The notes under the pieces are model-generated. The model had not been told where the DNA came from, searched no databases, and saw only the letters and a list, made by a program, of their open reading frames with translations. A program made the position numbers and the translations under genes. Positions 46,381-58,373 of a stretch of DNA of 64,000 bases are shown piece by piece; the first letter of the stretch is position 1; each line of letters begins with the position of its first letter. This stretch comes from Ostrinia nubilalis (Eukaryota > Arthropoda > Insecta > Lepidoptera > Crambidae), in assembly GCF_963855985.1 (NCBI RefSeq), contig NC_087095.1, positions 12,100,001-12,164,000 on the forward strand. Reading direction: 5' to 3'.

Positions 46381-47594
46381 ATACGAGTATTTGAATAGGT
46401 ATAGTTCTTGCAACTTACGAAGTCGAGTGAGCTTTACTAGTGTGTGTACGTACGTGTACATGCACATAACGATAGTGTAATGTCTATCAAAACTTGAAAA
46501 ACGAACAGTAGCGAGCCACCACACATGTAAAGCTCACTCGCTTTCGTGAATTGCAACAACAATCAACATAATGTAAAGTGTCACCAACATTTTGCTGTTT
46601 TTTTGTTATATTGCAAATACAATTTTATGCGCCTATCCTAAATGTGTAATATCTATAATAGCCATTTACTTTTTCCCTCTTCTGTAACTAAATTTAAATA
46701 AATGATTTTTTATGGAAACCAATACCAAATGGAGCATTGATATTATGAAGCGCATTTTTTAATAACACAAATGTTTAGTTTGTGTTAGAAAACCTGGAGC
46801 AATGCATTTAAAAATTAAGAGACTTGGCTCGCTTCGCTGGCCTGGCTTCACTTGGGATAATGAGAAATGGGAATAAATAAACTTAAATGATGCAAGAAAA
46901 TGGAATGTTTGATACTACGCTACCGACTAATGGTTTGACGTCACAACACCATCACTAAAAATAGAGTGTAGTATCGTCTTCAAAATAAATAGAAAAAGTT
47001 TAAAAATATACACTAACAACTTTCCCATTAATATGCACACGCACATTAATGACGTAGATTGAAATAAAATATTCATCAAACTAGTTTTAAAGTACTGTAA
47101 TATCAGCGTCGAATGCAATATTAAATAATTTATCACTAGCTATTTAATGTAATAAGTTGTCAAGCTGCCTAGATTATTAAATTAATTATAAAAAAGTGAG
47201 AATATATTATTATGGTTTCACCTATTCGGAAGAGAAAAAATCAAAAGTCAAATGACCGAATTCGTAGACACAAAATGGCTCTACAACTTATTTTGCTAAC
47301 CTTTTCCGAACATCCTGTGTATCAAATCTGATGTATTTCAAATTTCTTTCTTCTTGTATGTGATTTAAAATAAAGAGTATCTATCTAGTTATCTAGAAGA
47401 GTAGCTGTTTTGCAATGCATGGGAGTGTGTAGCCTGATGTACTGTCGACTGTGTTCATTATTCAGCAAATATAAGTGTTGTGCTCTTTGCCTATCAGGAA
47501 ATCATTGTTAACAATATTTAAAGTGATAACTACTGTTACTTTACTGCAACTGGAGTAGTATTGCTGCGTCATATCAGTGCCTCTTGCTCTTCGA
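46381..47594. other. gene-free interval
   Basis: AT-rich. No gene or recognised repeat. Confidence 0.4.
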
Positions 47595-47659
47595 GTATCC
47601 ACGGTAGACCAGCGTCGTGGTGTCCTTTACGACACCTCGGCATGATGCTGAGTGGATAC
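47595..47659. repeat. long nested stem-loop
   Basis: Three co-axial stems: GTATCCAC (47595) with GTGGATAC (47652); CAGCGTC (47610) with GATGCTG (47644), with one G-T pair in RNA; GGTGTC (47619) with GACACC (47631) around the loop CTTTAC. An AATAAA-containing tail follows at about 47735. It could be a retroelement 3' UTR structure or a structured RNA. No family recognised. Confidence 0.5.
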
Positions 47660-48010
47660 CGTTTCGGTGACACGCACATTACCTACTCTATTTAGTTTTA
47701 TTTTTATTTTTTTATGTTGTTTTGTGTCGCTAAATAAAATATTTGATTTTTTTATCTATCTATTAGAACGGCAGTTACTGTTGTCACTTGATAAGTAAAA
47801 GTATCGTAGTCACACGTACACGTTACCGTTACTTTTACAGCAACACTAAGAACGTGTTATTGTTACGTCGAATACTTCGATTCCGTTAAATTAACGATAT
47901 TTCCCAGAGTTTTTGCTCAGCAGAAGTTTTTTTGGTTTTTGAACGCATTCTCTCAATTTCCTAGCAGTGTAGTTTGAGAAACAAAACTACATAGCCTTAC
48001 TTTAACCTTA

Positions 48011-49511
48011 TCTATACTAATATTATAAAGCTGAAGAGTTTGTTTGTTTGTTTGTTTGGTTGAACGCGCTAATCTCAGGAACTACTGGACCGATTTGAAA
48101 AATTCTTTTTGTGTTGGATAGCCCGTTAGTTCCTGAAGGCTTTAGGCTATATATCATCACGCTAAGACCAATAGGAGCGGAGCGCCAATGAAGAATGTTT
48201 CAAATCAGTGATTTTTTTCCTTTTGAGAGCTGACGCTGCGTAAACGGTTAGTTTCGCAAAAATCATGTATGACAGGATTGTTCCCCTTTAAAAGTTCTAA
48301 AAAAAAGTCTGCGATAGTATATATCTATCTTTTAAGGTTGGCTCATAGTAACCCTTTTTATGCAAAAAGAAATCTGTTTTATATTAATGCATTATTTGCG
48401 GAGGTTTTTTCATAAACATGATATTAATCCTTATCTAAATAAATAAGTTATTCATCACAAGTATTTAATTTTAAACATACTTGGCCTTTACACCATTCGA
48501 TTTCAATAAATATCTTAGGAGATATCGCAGTTTTAAAATATCATCGCAGCAAAATAATTATCAAGTACCTACTGCGCGCGCCACTGATGGATCAATGCAC
48601 AGCCTAAACCGCTGATCGTAGAGACCTGAAACTTGGGCGGTGTGTTCTTTGTAAGACGTAAGCATCTGATAAGAAAGGATTTTCCAAAATTCTACCCCTA
48701 AGGAGGTAAAAAGGGGGGGCAAAGTTTGTATGGGATAACGAAATTCCTTCGTTCAATCTACTTCAAATTTCGCATAAGCATTCTATAACAGAATTAATGG
48801 AAGATGTGTTTCGTATTTTAGTAACTATGTTAAAAAGGGGTAGAAAGTTATTTTAGGGGTGATTTGCTTCAAAGTTGATATTAATTACTCATTAGTGCAT
48901 TTTTTTTACAATCATGTCATTTTAAAGACTATCATACTCTAGGGGCCTCCACTTAACCTCGGAGTGGGTGCCCGCTGCGTGCGCTCGCCTCACAATGCAT
49001 AGTAATGCATGACGGTCATGCCGCGGGCACCTGCTTGCGCTGTATATACATAAACTCATTTTCGCGCGAGAGTTTTGGCGGAGGCCCTTGAGGTAGTGGG
49101 AGTAGTCTTGAGGAAAAGCTCCTTCTCCCACGGCCAGTGGCATGCTAGAAGCTTGGTGATTCTAGCACCCGTAGGAAAAAAAAAGTTTACCAATAATACT
49201 GCGGTAGGTGTAGTTTTCGATTTCGTTGTAAAAAGATAATACCACCGATCAAAGGCCGAGCTGCATATTCATAAAATATAAGAAAAGTTTATTTTCATGT
49301 TTATTTAACCTTTAAGATTTTTATATTTTATAAGTATTCAAACATTTAGATAATAACGTTAAAAACATTTAAAAATCGTATGAGAACGTTTTCGACTTCT
49401 CCGCGGACGAAGTCGCGGGCGAAAGCTATTTGTAAAATAATTAGACTAAATTATTAAAAGTGCCTACCCAAAGTCATTATTCCACGCGGACGAAGTCGCG
49501 GGCACAGCTAG
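48011..49511 (+). mobile_element. Helitron-like element (1.5 kb)
   Basis: Starts TCTATACTAATATTATAAAG after an A and ends GGGCACAGCTAG before a T. An imperfect GC-rich hairpin (GCGGACGAAGTCGCG) lies just inside the end. A second copy of that end motif lies 80-odd bp upstream (about 49398-49430, ending GAAAGCTATT), so two 3' ends lie in tandem. The interior includes the Lepidoptera-typical GAGTTTGTTTGTTTGTTTGT segment. No Rep/helicase gene, hence non-autonomous. Confidence 0.78.
48943..49087. repeat. GC-rich inverted repeat inside the Helitron
   Basis: GGGCCTCC (48943) pairs with GGAGGCCC (49080), and GGTGCCCGC (48967) with GCGGGCACC (49023). AATGCAT occurs twice in the centre. It looks like a captured MITE or a structured insert. 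Confidence 0.55.
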
Positions 49512-49559
49512 TTAGTAAATATAGTTTCACCTAACTTTAGATTTAGTTATGCGGTCCAT

Positions 49560-49565
<6 letters not shown>

Positions 49566-49628
<63 letters not shown>
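49566..49628. repeat. (TA)n microsatellite
   Basis: About 31 uninterrupted TA dinucleotides following GTGTG. Confidence 0.95.
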
Positions 49629-49631
<3 letters not shown>

Positions 49632-51268
49632 GTGACAGGAATATGTAATAGAATTTTAATCTAAAGAACTTACTTTTAATCTAAGTTACATTAGACTTGT
49701 AGGACAGCTGAGGTGACTTACCTGTGAACAAATAAACACAAAATTAAAATTTGTTATTGAGAATAGTTGTGGTAAATAAAGACCACATAGAACACATTGT
49801 AGAGAAATCTGGAATGTAGAAAATCAGTCAAGTGCAAATGAGCAAGAAGCCCTTGCAAGAATTCTAGAACAATTTAGTACTACACACAAATAAATCGTTC
49901 CATAATTTCTTTAATAGTCTACTTACACACCAAACCCGCCGACTAGCCAACATGCATCGTCGACTTTTGACATGTTGTTAAGATTCATAGAACATAGGCA
50001 CAAGTCGTCCAAGTCAAGCCCGTCGTCGTTTGCGTATTCGAATCGCCATCAAAAGATTTAGTGCAAAAACTACATCAGCGCCCTTGTGAAGGTGTCGTAA
50101 ACTTAGTATGAGATATCTAGGTATGGTTGCACGAAACTTATTTTGAGAATCAAAATTGTCACGTTATCGTTTAATTCGAAGATTGAGTATCGAATTTTGT
50201 CGAATACGCAAATGATTCGAAGACGAAAGTTGTTCATGCTAGAGGTACCGGGCTATCGCCAGCTTGGTGTTTAGAGTCCTTAAGTCGGCCTAGCATTCGA
50301 AATTTATTTAGATTTATCAGAGAATCCCGTTAGTCATAATAATAAATCAATAAACAATCATTTTTGTGTACACAAAAACCTTCAAGTTCATCATAACATC
50401 ACAAAGTTCAAAATAAGTAATAATTATATTTTGCAATACAAACTCCGTCGGTAATCACAAGTAGGTATCGTACAATGGTCTATTATTACTATAAGAATTG
50501 CACTAAGGTCAGTCGTGAGCAAGGAATTGGTATAGTAACGGTAGATGACTTTAAAAAATTATACTTTGGATATGAAGTTTTTTTAGTTTATTATTTTAAA
50601 TGTATTAGGAGTAGCCTTGTTGGTGATCTAAATAAATAAAGTTTCATATCGATTGACTTTACTTGCATGTAATATAATTACCATGAGTGTGCTTACAGTG
50701 AATTTACGTTACGTATGCTTGCTAGCGATTGTGTAAAAAATGACCTAAAATGCATGACAGATTGTACAGCGCTCCTAGCGGTTACTTTCAAGAACTAAAA
50801 TTTTCATCGACTTTTTTTACGCACTCTTTTGTGTAAATTCGTGTTAAGCACACTGAACTTGTGAAGCTTCATAAATACCTTGCCTTACTTTCTGCAAAAG
50901 ACTGGTTAATACTTAGTAACGAAGTCTCAGAAGTTTGCACTTGCATGAAAAAAAATCAAAAGCTGTCATAATATTTAATACGCTCTATTGTATTGATTTG
51001 ATATATTAATGTGCCCTAAGCTTTGTAATTCCATTATTTCTACCTCTATGACTCTCATTGAAAGTCAATTTTTGTAATTTAAATCCAATGTCCACAACAA
51101 TACAGCGTTTAATCACTGGCTATGGTCCAATCAGTCCAATCAAGTTTTATAGTTCTATCTAATACTTAGGTATCTAAAGTTTTATTGCCGTAATAAAACT
51201 GAATAGTTCAAACTTCAACTTAGGTCTGAAAATAAACAGCTTGCAGAGTGTAGATAGAGAATATGGTA
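49629..51268. other. gene-free interval
   Basis: AT-rich. No gene or repeat family recognised. Confidence 0.4.
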
Positions 51269-51529
51269 CAGTCAGCGTCAAATATTTCGTGACACCCAAA
51301 GTAGCTAAAGGTGGACCGACGACATCATAAAGGTAGCAGGAAAGCGCTGGACGCAGGCCGCTACCAACCGTGCAACATGGAAAGCATTGGGGGAGGCCTA
51401 TGTTCAGCAGTGGACGGCCTATGGCTGAGATGATGAAGATGATGATGAAAGTAGCTAAAGAGTTCACAACACGTCACGTTACTCGGAATAAGGCTGTGTT
51501 GTCCACTTTTTGCCCACTTCGAGTGTCAC
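51269..51529. mobile_element. CAGTCAGCGT MITE, copy 3, with LINE inserted
   Basis: Left part 51269-51310 and right part 51461-51529 match the copy at 11083 once the LINE insert is set aside. The right terminal repeat is eroded. Confidence 0.75.
51311..51447 (+). mobile_element. LINE 3' end, 5'-truncated (copy 3)
   Basis: 137 bp of the GATGATG-tailed LINE family, flanked by the perfect 13-bp duplication AAAGTAGCTAAAG (51298-51310 and 51448-51460). The target lies in the MITE, so the LINE is the younger insertion. Confidence 0.9.
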
Positions 51530-52063
51530 TTTTGGAAGCTCTCACTCACTCTTTGTTTGTTTTCGATTCGATATAAAAAATCAGTCTAATTCAAATAAAA
51601 CCCTTGTATGACCAATCCACGTTACGTTTTCGGTATTTTTACAACACATAAAGGACGTAAGATGAAAGTGAAAAAGGAAAGGTTTGCACAATCAACTTTC
51701 TACTCACGCCACCGCAAGGCATGAGAGACCGCAAAAATTCAAGCGTCCCTCTGTGACTCATTATGTAAAATAATTTAGTATCAGCAGGACTATTCTTAAC
51801 CCTGTTTAAATACTTTCGGGTCTATCTGTCACCGTCGCTCATGATGGCAGCTCGCTTTGCGTGAGAGGGTTGGTAATATTCGAAACTTCAGATAACGTTT
51901 TTCGGAGTAACCCCCCAGGCTCAAAGGAACAAAAGGAACAACTGACCTGTCTCTTGAAATGAACGTGCACATAATTAGGGTGACATATGCTCAGATTCAA
52001 ACAAGTTCAAACAAATAGAGTCTTTAATAATATAAAATATGCTGTTGGTATAGTGCATTTTTT
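51530..52063. other. gene-free interval
   Basis: No gene or repeat recognised. Confidence 0.4.
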
Positions 52064-52160
52064 TTATCCACAACGAGGAAGCTCTTGGCCTGTATCTCAC
52101 CTGATGGTAAGTGATGATCAGGCCGAAGGTGGAAGCGACCTTCGACCGGAATCCTCAACC
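52064..52160. repeat. dispersed repeat, ACCTGATGGTAAGTGATGAT type
   Basis: Contains CACCTGATGGTAAGTGATGA, CAGGCCGAAGGTGGAAGCGA and GGAATCCTC. A degraded relative lies at 63794-63872. This motif is common in moth genomes as part of retroelement tails. Family not named. Confidence 0.5.
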
Positions 52161-53330
52161 ACGCATATTCTTGAATTTATAGATTAACTGTTACACATAT
52201 TTATATATTGATGATGATGATCGTTAATCCGACCGATTTCATGCCATGGCCATGGCCACAACTTCCGACTCCTAACAGTCTTCAGTTGGATTACTTATCG
52301 ATTGGGTAGATGAAATCTGCACCTTATTTTTAAGGCTTTGGCAAGCATTTGCTTATGGTTTTAACGTCACTCATAAACATAATAAGGGCGAGCGTAAGAG
52401 ACTCAGTAGAGACCAAAAAAATCAAACAAACTGTATGCATGATGATGGCGTACTCTGCATATTCCCGATTGTATGTAACGACTAACTCTACGCACAAATA
52501 AATATCGATTGATGTGTTGATGAAATACGGACCTTATCCTTCAGGAAAAGAAATCCCTTTTTCTTATGTTTTTCCGCACCTTTATCACAGTTTACGCTCA
52601 GCCTTAGGGAACTACACAAGGTATTTGAAATTGGACAAAAACCTGAAGGTCACTGACATTATTTGTTTTAACCAGTGGACAATGGACAGTTTGTTCTGTG
52701 GTCGCATCTTTAAACAAATTGTTTTCGCTTGTCATTAGATTTGCGAGTCATGTGCGTCATGCATTTTTTTGTTTGATTTTGGTCACTAGTGCTACTAATA
52801 GTGTGTGATGATGTGCATAAAGGGTTTCCCTTTGCCGTCATAATAAAAAACAGCTAATAAAAATAAAATATAATAAAATAAAGAAACTCCCTAAAAGAAG
52901 AAATTAATAATATAATAACGCCTTTTTGGCGTCTTCACTTTAATAAATATAATTTAAGATCGTGAATAAGTACAATTAATGTTTAAACTATTATAGAACT
53001 TTTCATGTTGGTGCCCGACTCGCACTTCGCCAGTTTTTTATTAGTGTTATATTTTCATCGTGCGTCTACAGAAAAAAAATCCATGAGATAAAAGCTTGTT
53101 CCGTTCAGATCAGACTTTCTGTTACCGCGAAAATATTTTAGACAAAGGATTTTTTTTTTCCGCCATTAAAAAACCTAAAAAGTTGTGTATTAGTATTTCA
53201 AAGTTTGTGATAACTAGACCCGTCTTTATTCAGTATTTGTTAAGTATTAAGTAATTACTTTAGTTACTTAATATGCACAAATTGCACAATCATGCGACTG
53301 AGGCTCAGGCAGGTTGTATGGTCCTCAGTT
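52161..53330. other. gene-free interval
   Basis: AT-rich. The 74-codon frame at 52514-52738 has no supporting features. Confidence 0.4.
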
Positions 53331-53333
53331 TTA

Positions 53334-53452
53334 GGCTGAGTTGCACCACCTAACTTTGACCGTAACTATAACGATAACCGGTGTTTTTTGTATGGAGTGT
53401 GACAAATTTTTGACGTTTGTCACAGTTTACACTAAGATGGTGCAACCCAGCT
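53334..53452. mobile_element. PIF/Harbinger-type MITE, copy 4
   Basis: GGCTGAGTTGCACCACC to GGTGCAACCCAGCT with TTA on both sides, the alternative form of the TWA target. Confidence 0.85.
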
Positions 53453-53455
53453 TTA

Positions 53456-54924
53456 ATATTGTAAAGTTAAACCCTATTGCACTAAGTAGGTTCTAGTACA
53501 TGTTTTGTTTAACACACCTAGAATTAAAAACTAGTAACCTTATCTAAAATGCATTTGCCATTTAGATATTTGTTCCGGCATTAGTATTTAACACGACAGA
53601 AAAAAGGCCAATCTATTCTCACAAGCTTTCAATTTTACAATACACGTATGAACTACCAGGTTTTGCTTGTTTTAAGTTCATCCAACCTCATTATCATAAC
53701 ATTAACGGTTTAAATCACTATTATCCATCATTAGGATATTATCAGAGGCCAATAAAACAAAATTATAATTATATTGATTACCTTACCTATGTACTTCATA
53801 TGCATAATATAATTAATATTTTATTATAATTATAATAAGTACACTACATCACACAAAGTTCAATGCCACTTCAGAATGTGTTAAACCACAAAATGGTTGG
53901 TGTGGTTAAACGGTTTAACCGGTAAAGAAAAAAAAGTGACAATCACACACATTTATTTTGTCATCGTTTTATTGTAATCAGAAGTTTTGATACTGGAATA
54001 AATTATACACTCATTTGGAGAATTTAAGCAAATTATCAAATTGCGCGAACGTTTTTTGTCTCATTTTAACAAATTGTTTTAAAACGCTGCAAACGCATTT
54101 GACGGTTAATGGCAAAAATGGTTTTTTGAATAATGAAATTTTGGGGATACAATTAATCACGGGCCCATTATGTTCATTGTATGGAGTCCATGTTATGGAC
54201 ATACAGTCCATTATACTAAAAAAGATTTTCGCTCTATTCAAATTTGGCTTAGTATTACGACTAAAGTAGTAAAAGCTAACGATACCTTTACTTAAAACAA
54301 TAGGCGTCCTTTACTAACTATTGTTCTGAACCAAACTACAGCCACAAAAGCCTAGTACAATAGGTCTTTATTTTTTATTTGTAAAGGAATAATTACCTAG
54401 AAAACAAATAGAGGTTTTGAAATTAAAATTTTATGTTAAACATCTTGGCAAGATATTATAAGTATTACGTCAAACTTATGTATTACCGGTGCACGCACGC
54501 TGCAAAAAACGTGATTTTTCCTTTACACCGATGGGTTTTTTCGATTCCTCACAAAATTATGTTTCTCATTTACTAAATAGCTTCCAGATATTGCTTTGTC
54601 CTGTTATCTGCTGTGTTAAGTCACGTATAACTAACTAAGAAAGACTTAAAGTGTTTCAATTCGTCAAGGTGATTGGAGTTAGCTACTTGACTTCGTAATT
54701 GTGAAGTTAAAATCCCATTAGGAATATAAATGTGCAAATAAGAGGTAAGTTCATTCAGAATACGAGTATACTTGGTTGTTTACAAAAGAATTGAGATATA
54801 AAAGAGTGCCAAGTTCTTTAAATGTAACTTGTCTAATTCCCTTCTAATTCACTTCCCAACAAGAGTTTCAGCCTACATAAAATAAAAAATCTTAATATTT
54901 GGCTTATAAAGGTATATTATTTTA
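53456..54924. other. gene-free interval
   Basis: AT-rich. Overlapping frames on both strands at 54011-54269 are not supported. Confidence 0.4.
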
Positions 54925-55087
54925 CAAGCTTTTGCCCGCGACTTCATCCGCGTATATGTTATTCTGGGTTATAAACAATAATACTGTAAAGTTTCATCAA
55001 AATCCGTTCAGTAGTTTTTGCGTGAAATAGTAACAAATATCCAGACATCCACACATCCAAACTTTCTCATTTATAATATTAGTAGGA
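54925..55087 (-). mobile_element. Helitron-like element (163 bp, degraded ends)
   Basis: On the minus strand it starts TCCTACTAATATTATAAATG and ends near CGCGGGCAAAAGCTTG, with CTTG in place of CTAG. Shorter than its relatives at 27627 and 59607. Confidence 0.65.
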
Positions 55088-55534
55088 AGTAGGATATGTT
55101 ACCAAGTTATACGCAAATATACGTTTCACAAATTTGGTATAAGCTAGGCAAGTCAAATGTACAAAACCTAGCGTACAATCAGAAAACGCAAAGCTGCTGT
55201 TTCAATTCTTAAAGTGAACTTGGCTTGACTCGCTACCGAGTGTCAAGATGACACATTCTCCATCAAAGTCTAAGCCAAGGGAAAAGCCGTATTATTTGGC
55301 ATGAAGGCCCTTGCAAGTTGCAAGCATACAATAGAAATTGATTGCGATAGTGTAAAAATAACATCTCAATATCTCAAAGGCATAGAAATTTATAATTGAC
55401 ATAAAACATCAAGGCCTTATGTTCGTTTTGCAGATGGGGTCATAAAATCTACCAGCACTAGAGTTCAATTTAAGTATGTTTACAAATAAATAGGACACCA
55501 TGGACCAGGTGGATGTAAAGTTTAAAAGTGAAAG

Positions 55535-56031
55535 TAATATATATGTTACGGTCAAAGTGATAAATGTGAAAATTATGAATAATCGCCGGTTATTATGAAT
55601 AATTACCGCATGATTTGGTAAATGTGATTAATATGAGATCATCTAAGTGTGTATAAAACTAAATAGGCGGCTTAGGGGTGGCCCAAGGGCCACCCCCGCC
55701 GCACCTTAACCTATTTTTCACTTTAAATCAAAACATTATGTTATAGGCATCATGGAAAAGTAATATTATGCAAGAAACATTCCAAACTCATTATGCCAAA
55801 TTATATTAATATATGATATCAAAACGTTCAAAAGTTTGGCTGTACACGAGCACGTACACAAGATGTTGTTCTCTTTCATGAAATTTGTTAGTACTAAGGT
55901 TGAATTATTAAATAATCACTGTTAAATGTGATTAATTTATCACTTTTACCGCGACTGTCGGTAATTATTCATAATAACCGGTTATTATTAATAATTTTCA
56001 ATTTATCACATTAACCGTAACATATATATTA
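55535..56031. mobile_element. inverted-repeat element with about 100-bp ends
   Basis: ATATGTTACGGTCAAAGTGA on the left mirrors TCACATTAACCGTAACATAT on the right. The arms continue with few mismatches through CCGGTTATTATGAATAATTACCG-like sequence. At the centre GGGGTGGCCC-AA-GGGCCACCCC (about 55675-55696) is a perfect 10-bp hairpin. No coding sequence. Target duplication ambiguous (TATA-like). Confidence 0.75.
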
Positions 56032-56322
56032 TATTTTCACTATTACAACTATTAAGACAAACATACTTTTAATTTCTGTATGTTCGTCATCAATACTTAT
56101 TCCGCTTATTTTTTGCCTCGTCAGCAGATTATACTACACTAGTATTGAGAATTTGAGATAGAGCATTTCAGAATTTATTTATACCCACTATACTAAGCTA
56201 TTCTAATAATTCCCGCTTACATAAGCATGAACATAATAATTTAGTTCAATTGAAATAGAATTAAATTAATATTTGATTAAGTAATACATATACGAGAAAT
56301 TAATAGGTAGGGTTGACTCTAA

Positions 56323-56430
56323 GGCTGGGTTGTACCGTCTTACTTTAACGTCAAAAGTCTGTCAAACTATATACAAAAAGCATCGGTTATTGTTATAGTT
56401 ACGGTCAAAGTTAGGTGGTGCAACTCAGCC
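56323..56430. mobile_element. PIF/Harbinger-type MITE, copy 5
   Basis: GGCTGGGTTGTACCGTC to GGTGGTGCAACTCAGCC with TAA on both sides. Slightly shortened interior. Confidence 0.83.
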
Positions 56431-56433
56431 TAA

Positions 56434-58170
56434 GTAGGTAGACCCTTTTCAGGGCACAAATATAAATTTCTTGATCTCTACATCTGCAATCTGCATCCCT
56501 TCTATTTAAATAGTATTCAATAGAAGTATCTAGCCAATAATTACTTTCCCCGTTCAGTCCCCGTTTCCACGTCAAGCTTGTTAAAGTCATTAGCGGTTAA
56601 ACAACGAATATGCAAAGCAAAAGTTTCTCGGTGAAAGTAGAGAAAAATATAAACGACCCGTTCCGGATCTGTTTGAAATCAAGAGTATTAAAATTCAAAA
56701 GCATAACTCCGTTCGTTATTTGGTTATTCGGGACGCTAGAATATGGTTAAGGGTCTCCCGTAGATAAGGCTCTTTGTTGATGAAATTGTGGTTTGGTTTT
56801 AGTTCGTAACTGAGTTTAGTTAGATGATTAATGAAGGGAACGTTTGGTGTTCAATTAATTAATACTTCTCTTTTCAATTTTAACTTCGTCTATATTGTTC
56901 CCTATACTTAATCCTAATTAAACAAGCAGCGGGATGATCAAATAATATTTATTTCTTGTGCAATGCAAAGGTTGATCAAATTTATGAGCATGTTAGATGT
57001 GAGTTTGATTTGAAATTGTTTGGTCAGTTTTATTAAACAAAAATTTAAAAAGTTTTTCATTATTTCCTGAAATATTACTTACCTGATGAAGTAATAATTT
57101 TCAGTTTAATTAAGAATAAGAATTACTTTATTGCGGTAAATGTGGTACATAATGATAATCATATAAATGTCAGTTTCACACACTAAAGACAATTGGCATG
57201 CAACATAGAGTGAAGCAGTAAACACATAATTATGTCTAAATTAATAATTTGAATTAAATTATGAAAAGAGAACCATTATCATGGTTCTACGTATATGTAT
57301 TGTATATGTATCCTACAATATACGTGGAACTCTTAAAAATGTCTGTAAAGGTGAGTCACATTTGCACTGGAAGACTTGAAGTAACGGTAACTTATCCATT
57401 TGAATAAGCCGTGTGTGAGGAGCAAAAATTAGGCTTTTTCTAAAATGCCTCAACTTATTTTATCAAATTAAAAGATAACCGCTTTTTACGCCAAAAAAGA
57501 ATAATGTTCCAAAAATACGGTTCTTTGTAAGTACGTATAATAAATACATTTATTTTCTGTTCGTACCTTTGAAGGTCCATTTTTTCGGTAAATTTTTATT
57601 TGCTGTATTATGCTAATACACTTTAAAACTTAGGTATTATTTGTGGGCACAGATCAAAGAGATTGTCGATATCTACTAAACACTAAGCTTTGTCAAATGT
57701 CTTTAGATAGAGCCTTTTCATTTGACTTGAAGAAGACAGCAGTATCATTTTAGTGGCTTTTATTTTAAAACATAACAAACAAGAAATATATCTGATTAAT
57801 TAGCTTTGTGATTCATATTACTGCAGCACAAATCATGTAAAACTAATTGCAATCCAAGTCCAATTAACAATTTAAGAAGAGTTTGTAAAAAGACGGATAG
57901 ATAACGAATAAAGATACACATACTATAAACGGCCATAACTTCTAGTAAATGCTTAACTTTTACTCATTACATTACGCTTTGCCCCTTGGGGGAATCGAAC
58001 CTACAGTGCCGGTTGGCGCCGTAGTTTGGTACGCAAACTAAATAATCTCATAGGTTGATTCACAGTAAACAGTCATCAAGATAAAAGATTCTAATCGCGG
58101 TCCAGTCATTTCATCAAGTGACTGATAAAAACAAATGCCAGCAGCAAACGTGGAGGTGGCATGAGGAACG
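56434..58170. other. gene-free interval
   Basis: AT-rich. A retroelement-like AAGAATAAGAATTACTTTAT lies at about 57114. No gene recognised. Confidence 0.4.
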
Positions 58171-58189
58171 AGGGTCCATCCTTTAGATG

Positions 58190-58372
58190 CTGCCGCCATA
58201 ACCATTCTAGTCGCGCGCGCGTGCGCAACCGCTCGGCATACATCGCGATGCGCCCGCGTTCCGATTTCAAATAGTTCGACAGTTTCATTTCTTTTTCTTC
58301 TAAAAGTGAAATAGAAACTGCTTTTAAATTTTAAATTGTGCCAGTGACAGTGAAAAGCTTTGGACTTTTTCA
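58190..58372 (+). promoter_or_regulatory. CpG-rich promoter / 5' exon candidate
   Basis: About 58205-58265 is dense in CpG (CGCGCGCGTGCGC, CGCGATGCGCCCGCG) within AT-rich DNA. Downstream on the plus strand CCAGTGACAGTGAAAAG leads to TTCAAG|GTTAGT, a plausible splice donor at 58373. This resembles a promoter with a short non-coding first exon whose coding part would lie further on. No matching exon is seen in the window. Confidence 0.28.
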
Positions 58373-58373
58373 A

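Noticed and set aside
52514..52738. 74-codon frame
   Set aside because: AT-rich DNA yields frames of this size by chance, and no domain or exon boundary supports it.
57985..58030. tRNA-like sequence GGGGGAATCGAACC
   Set aside because: Only the T-arm/B-box part is present; there is no paired acceptor or anticodon arm.
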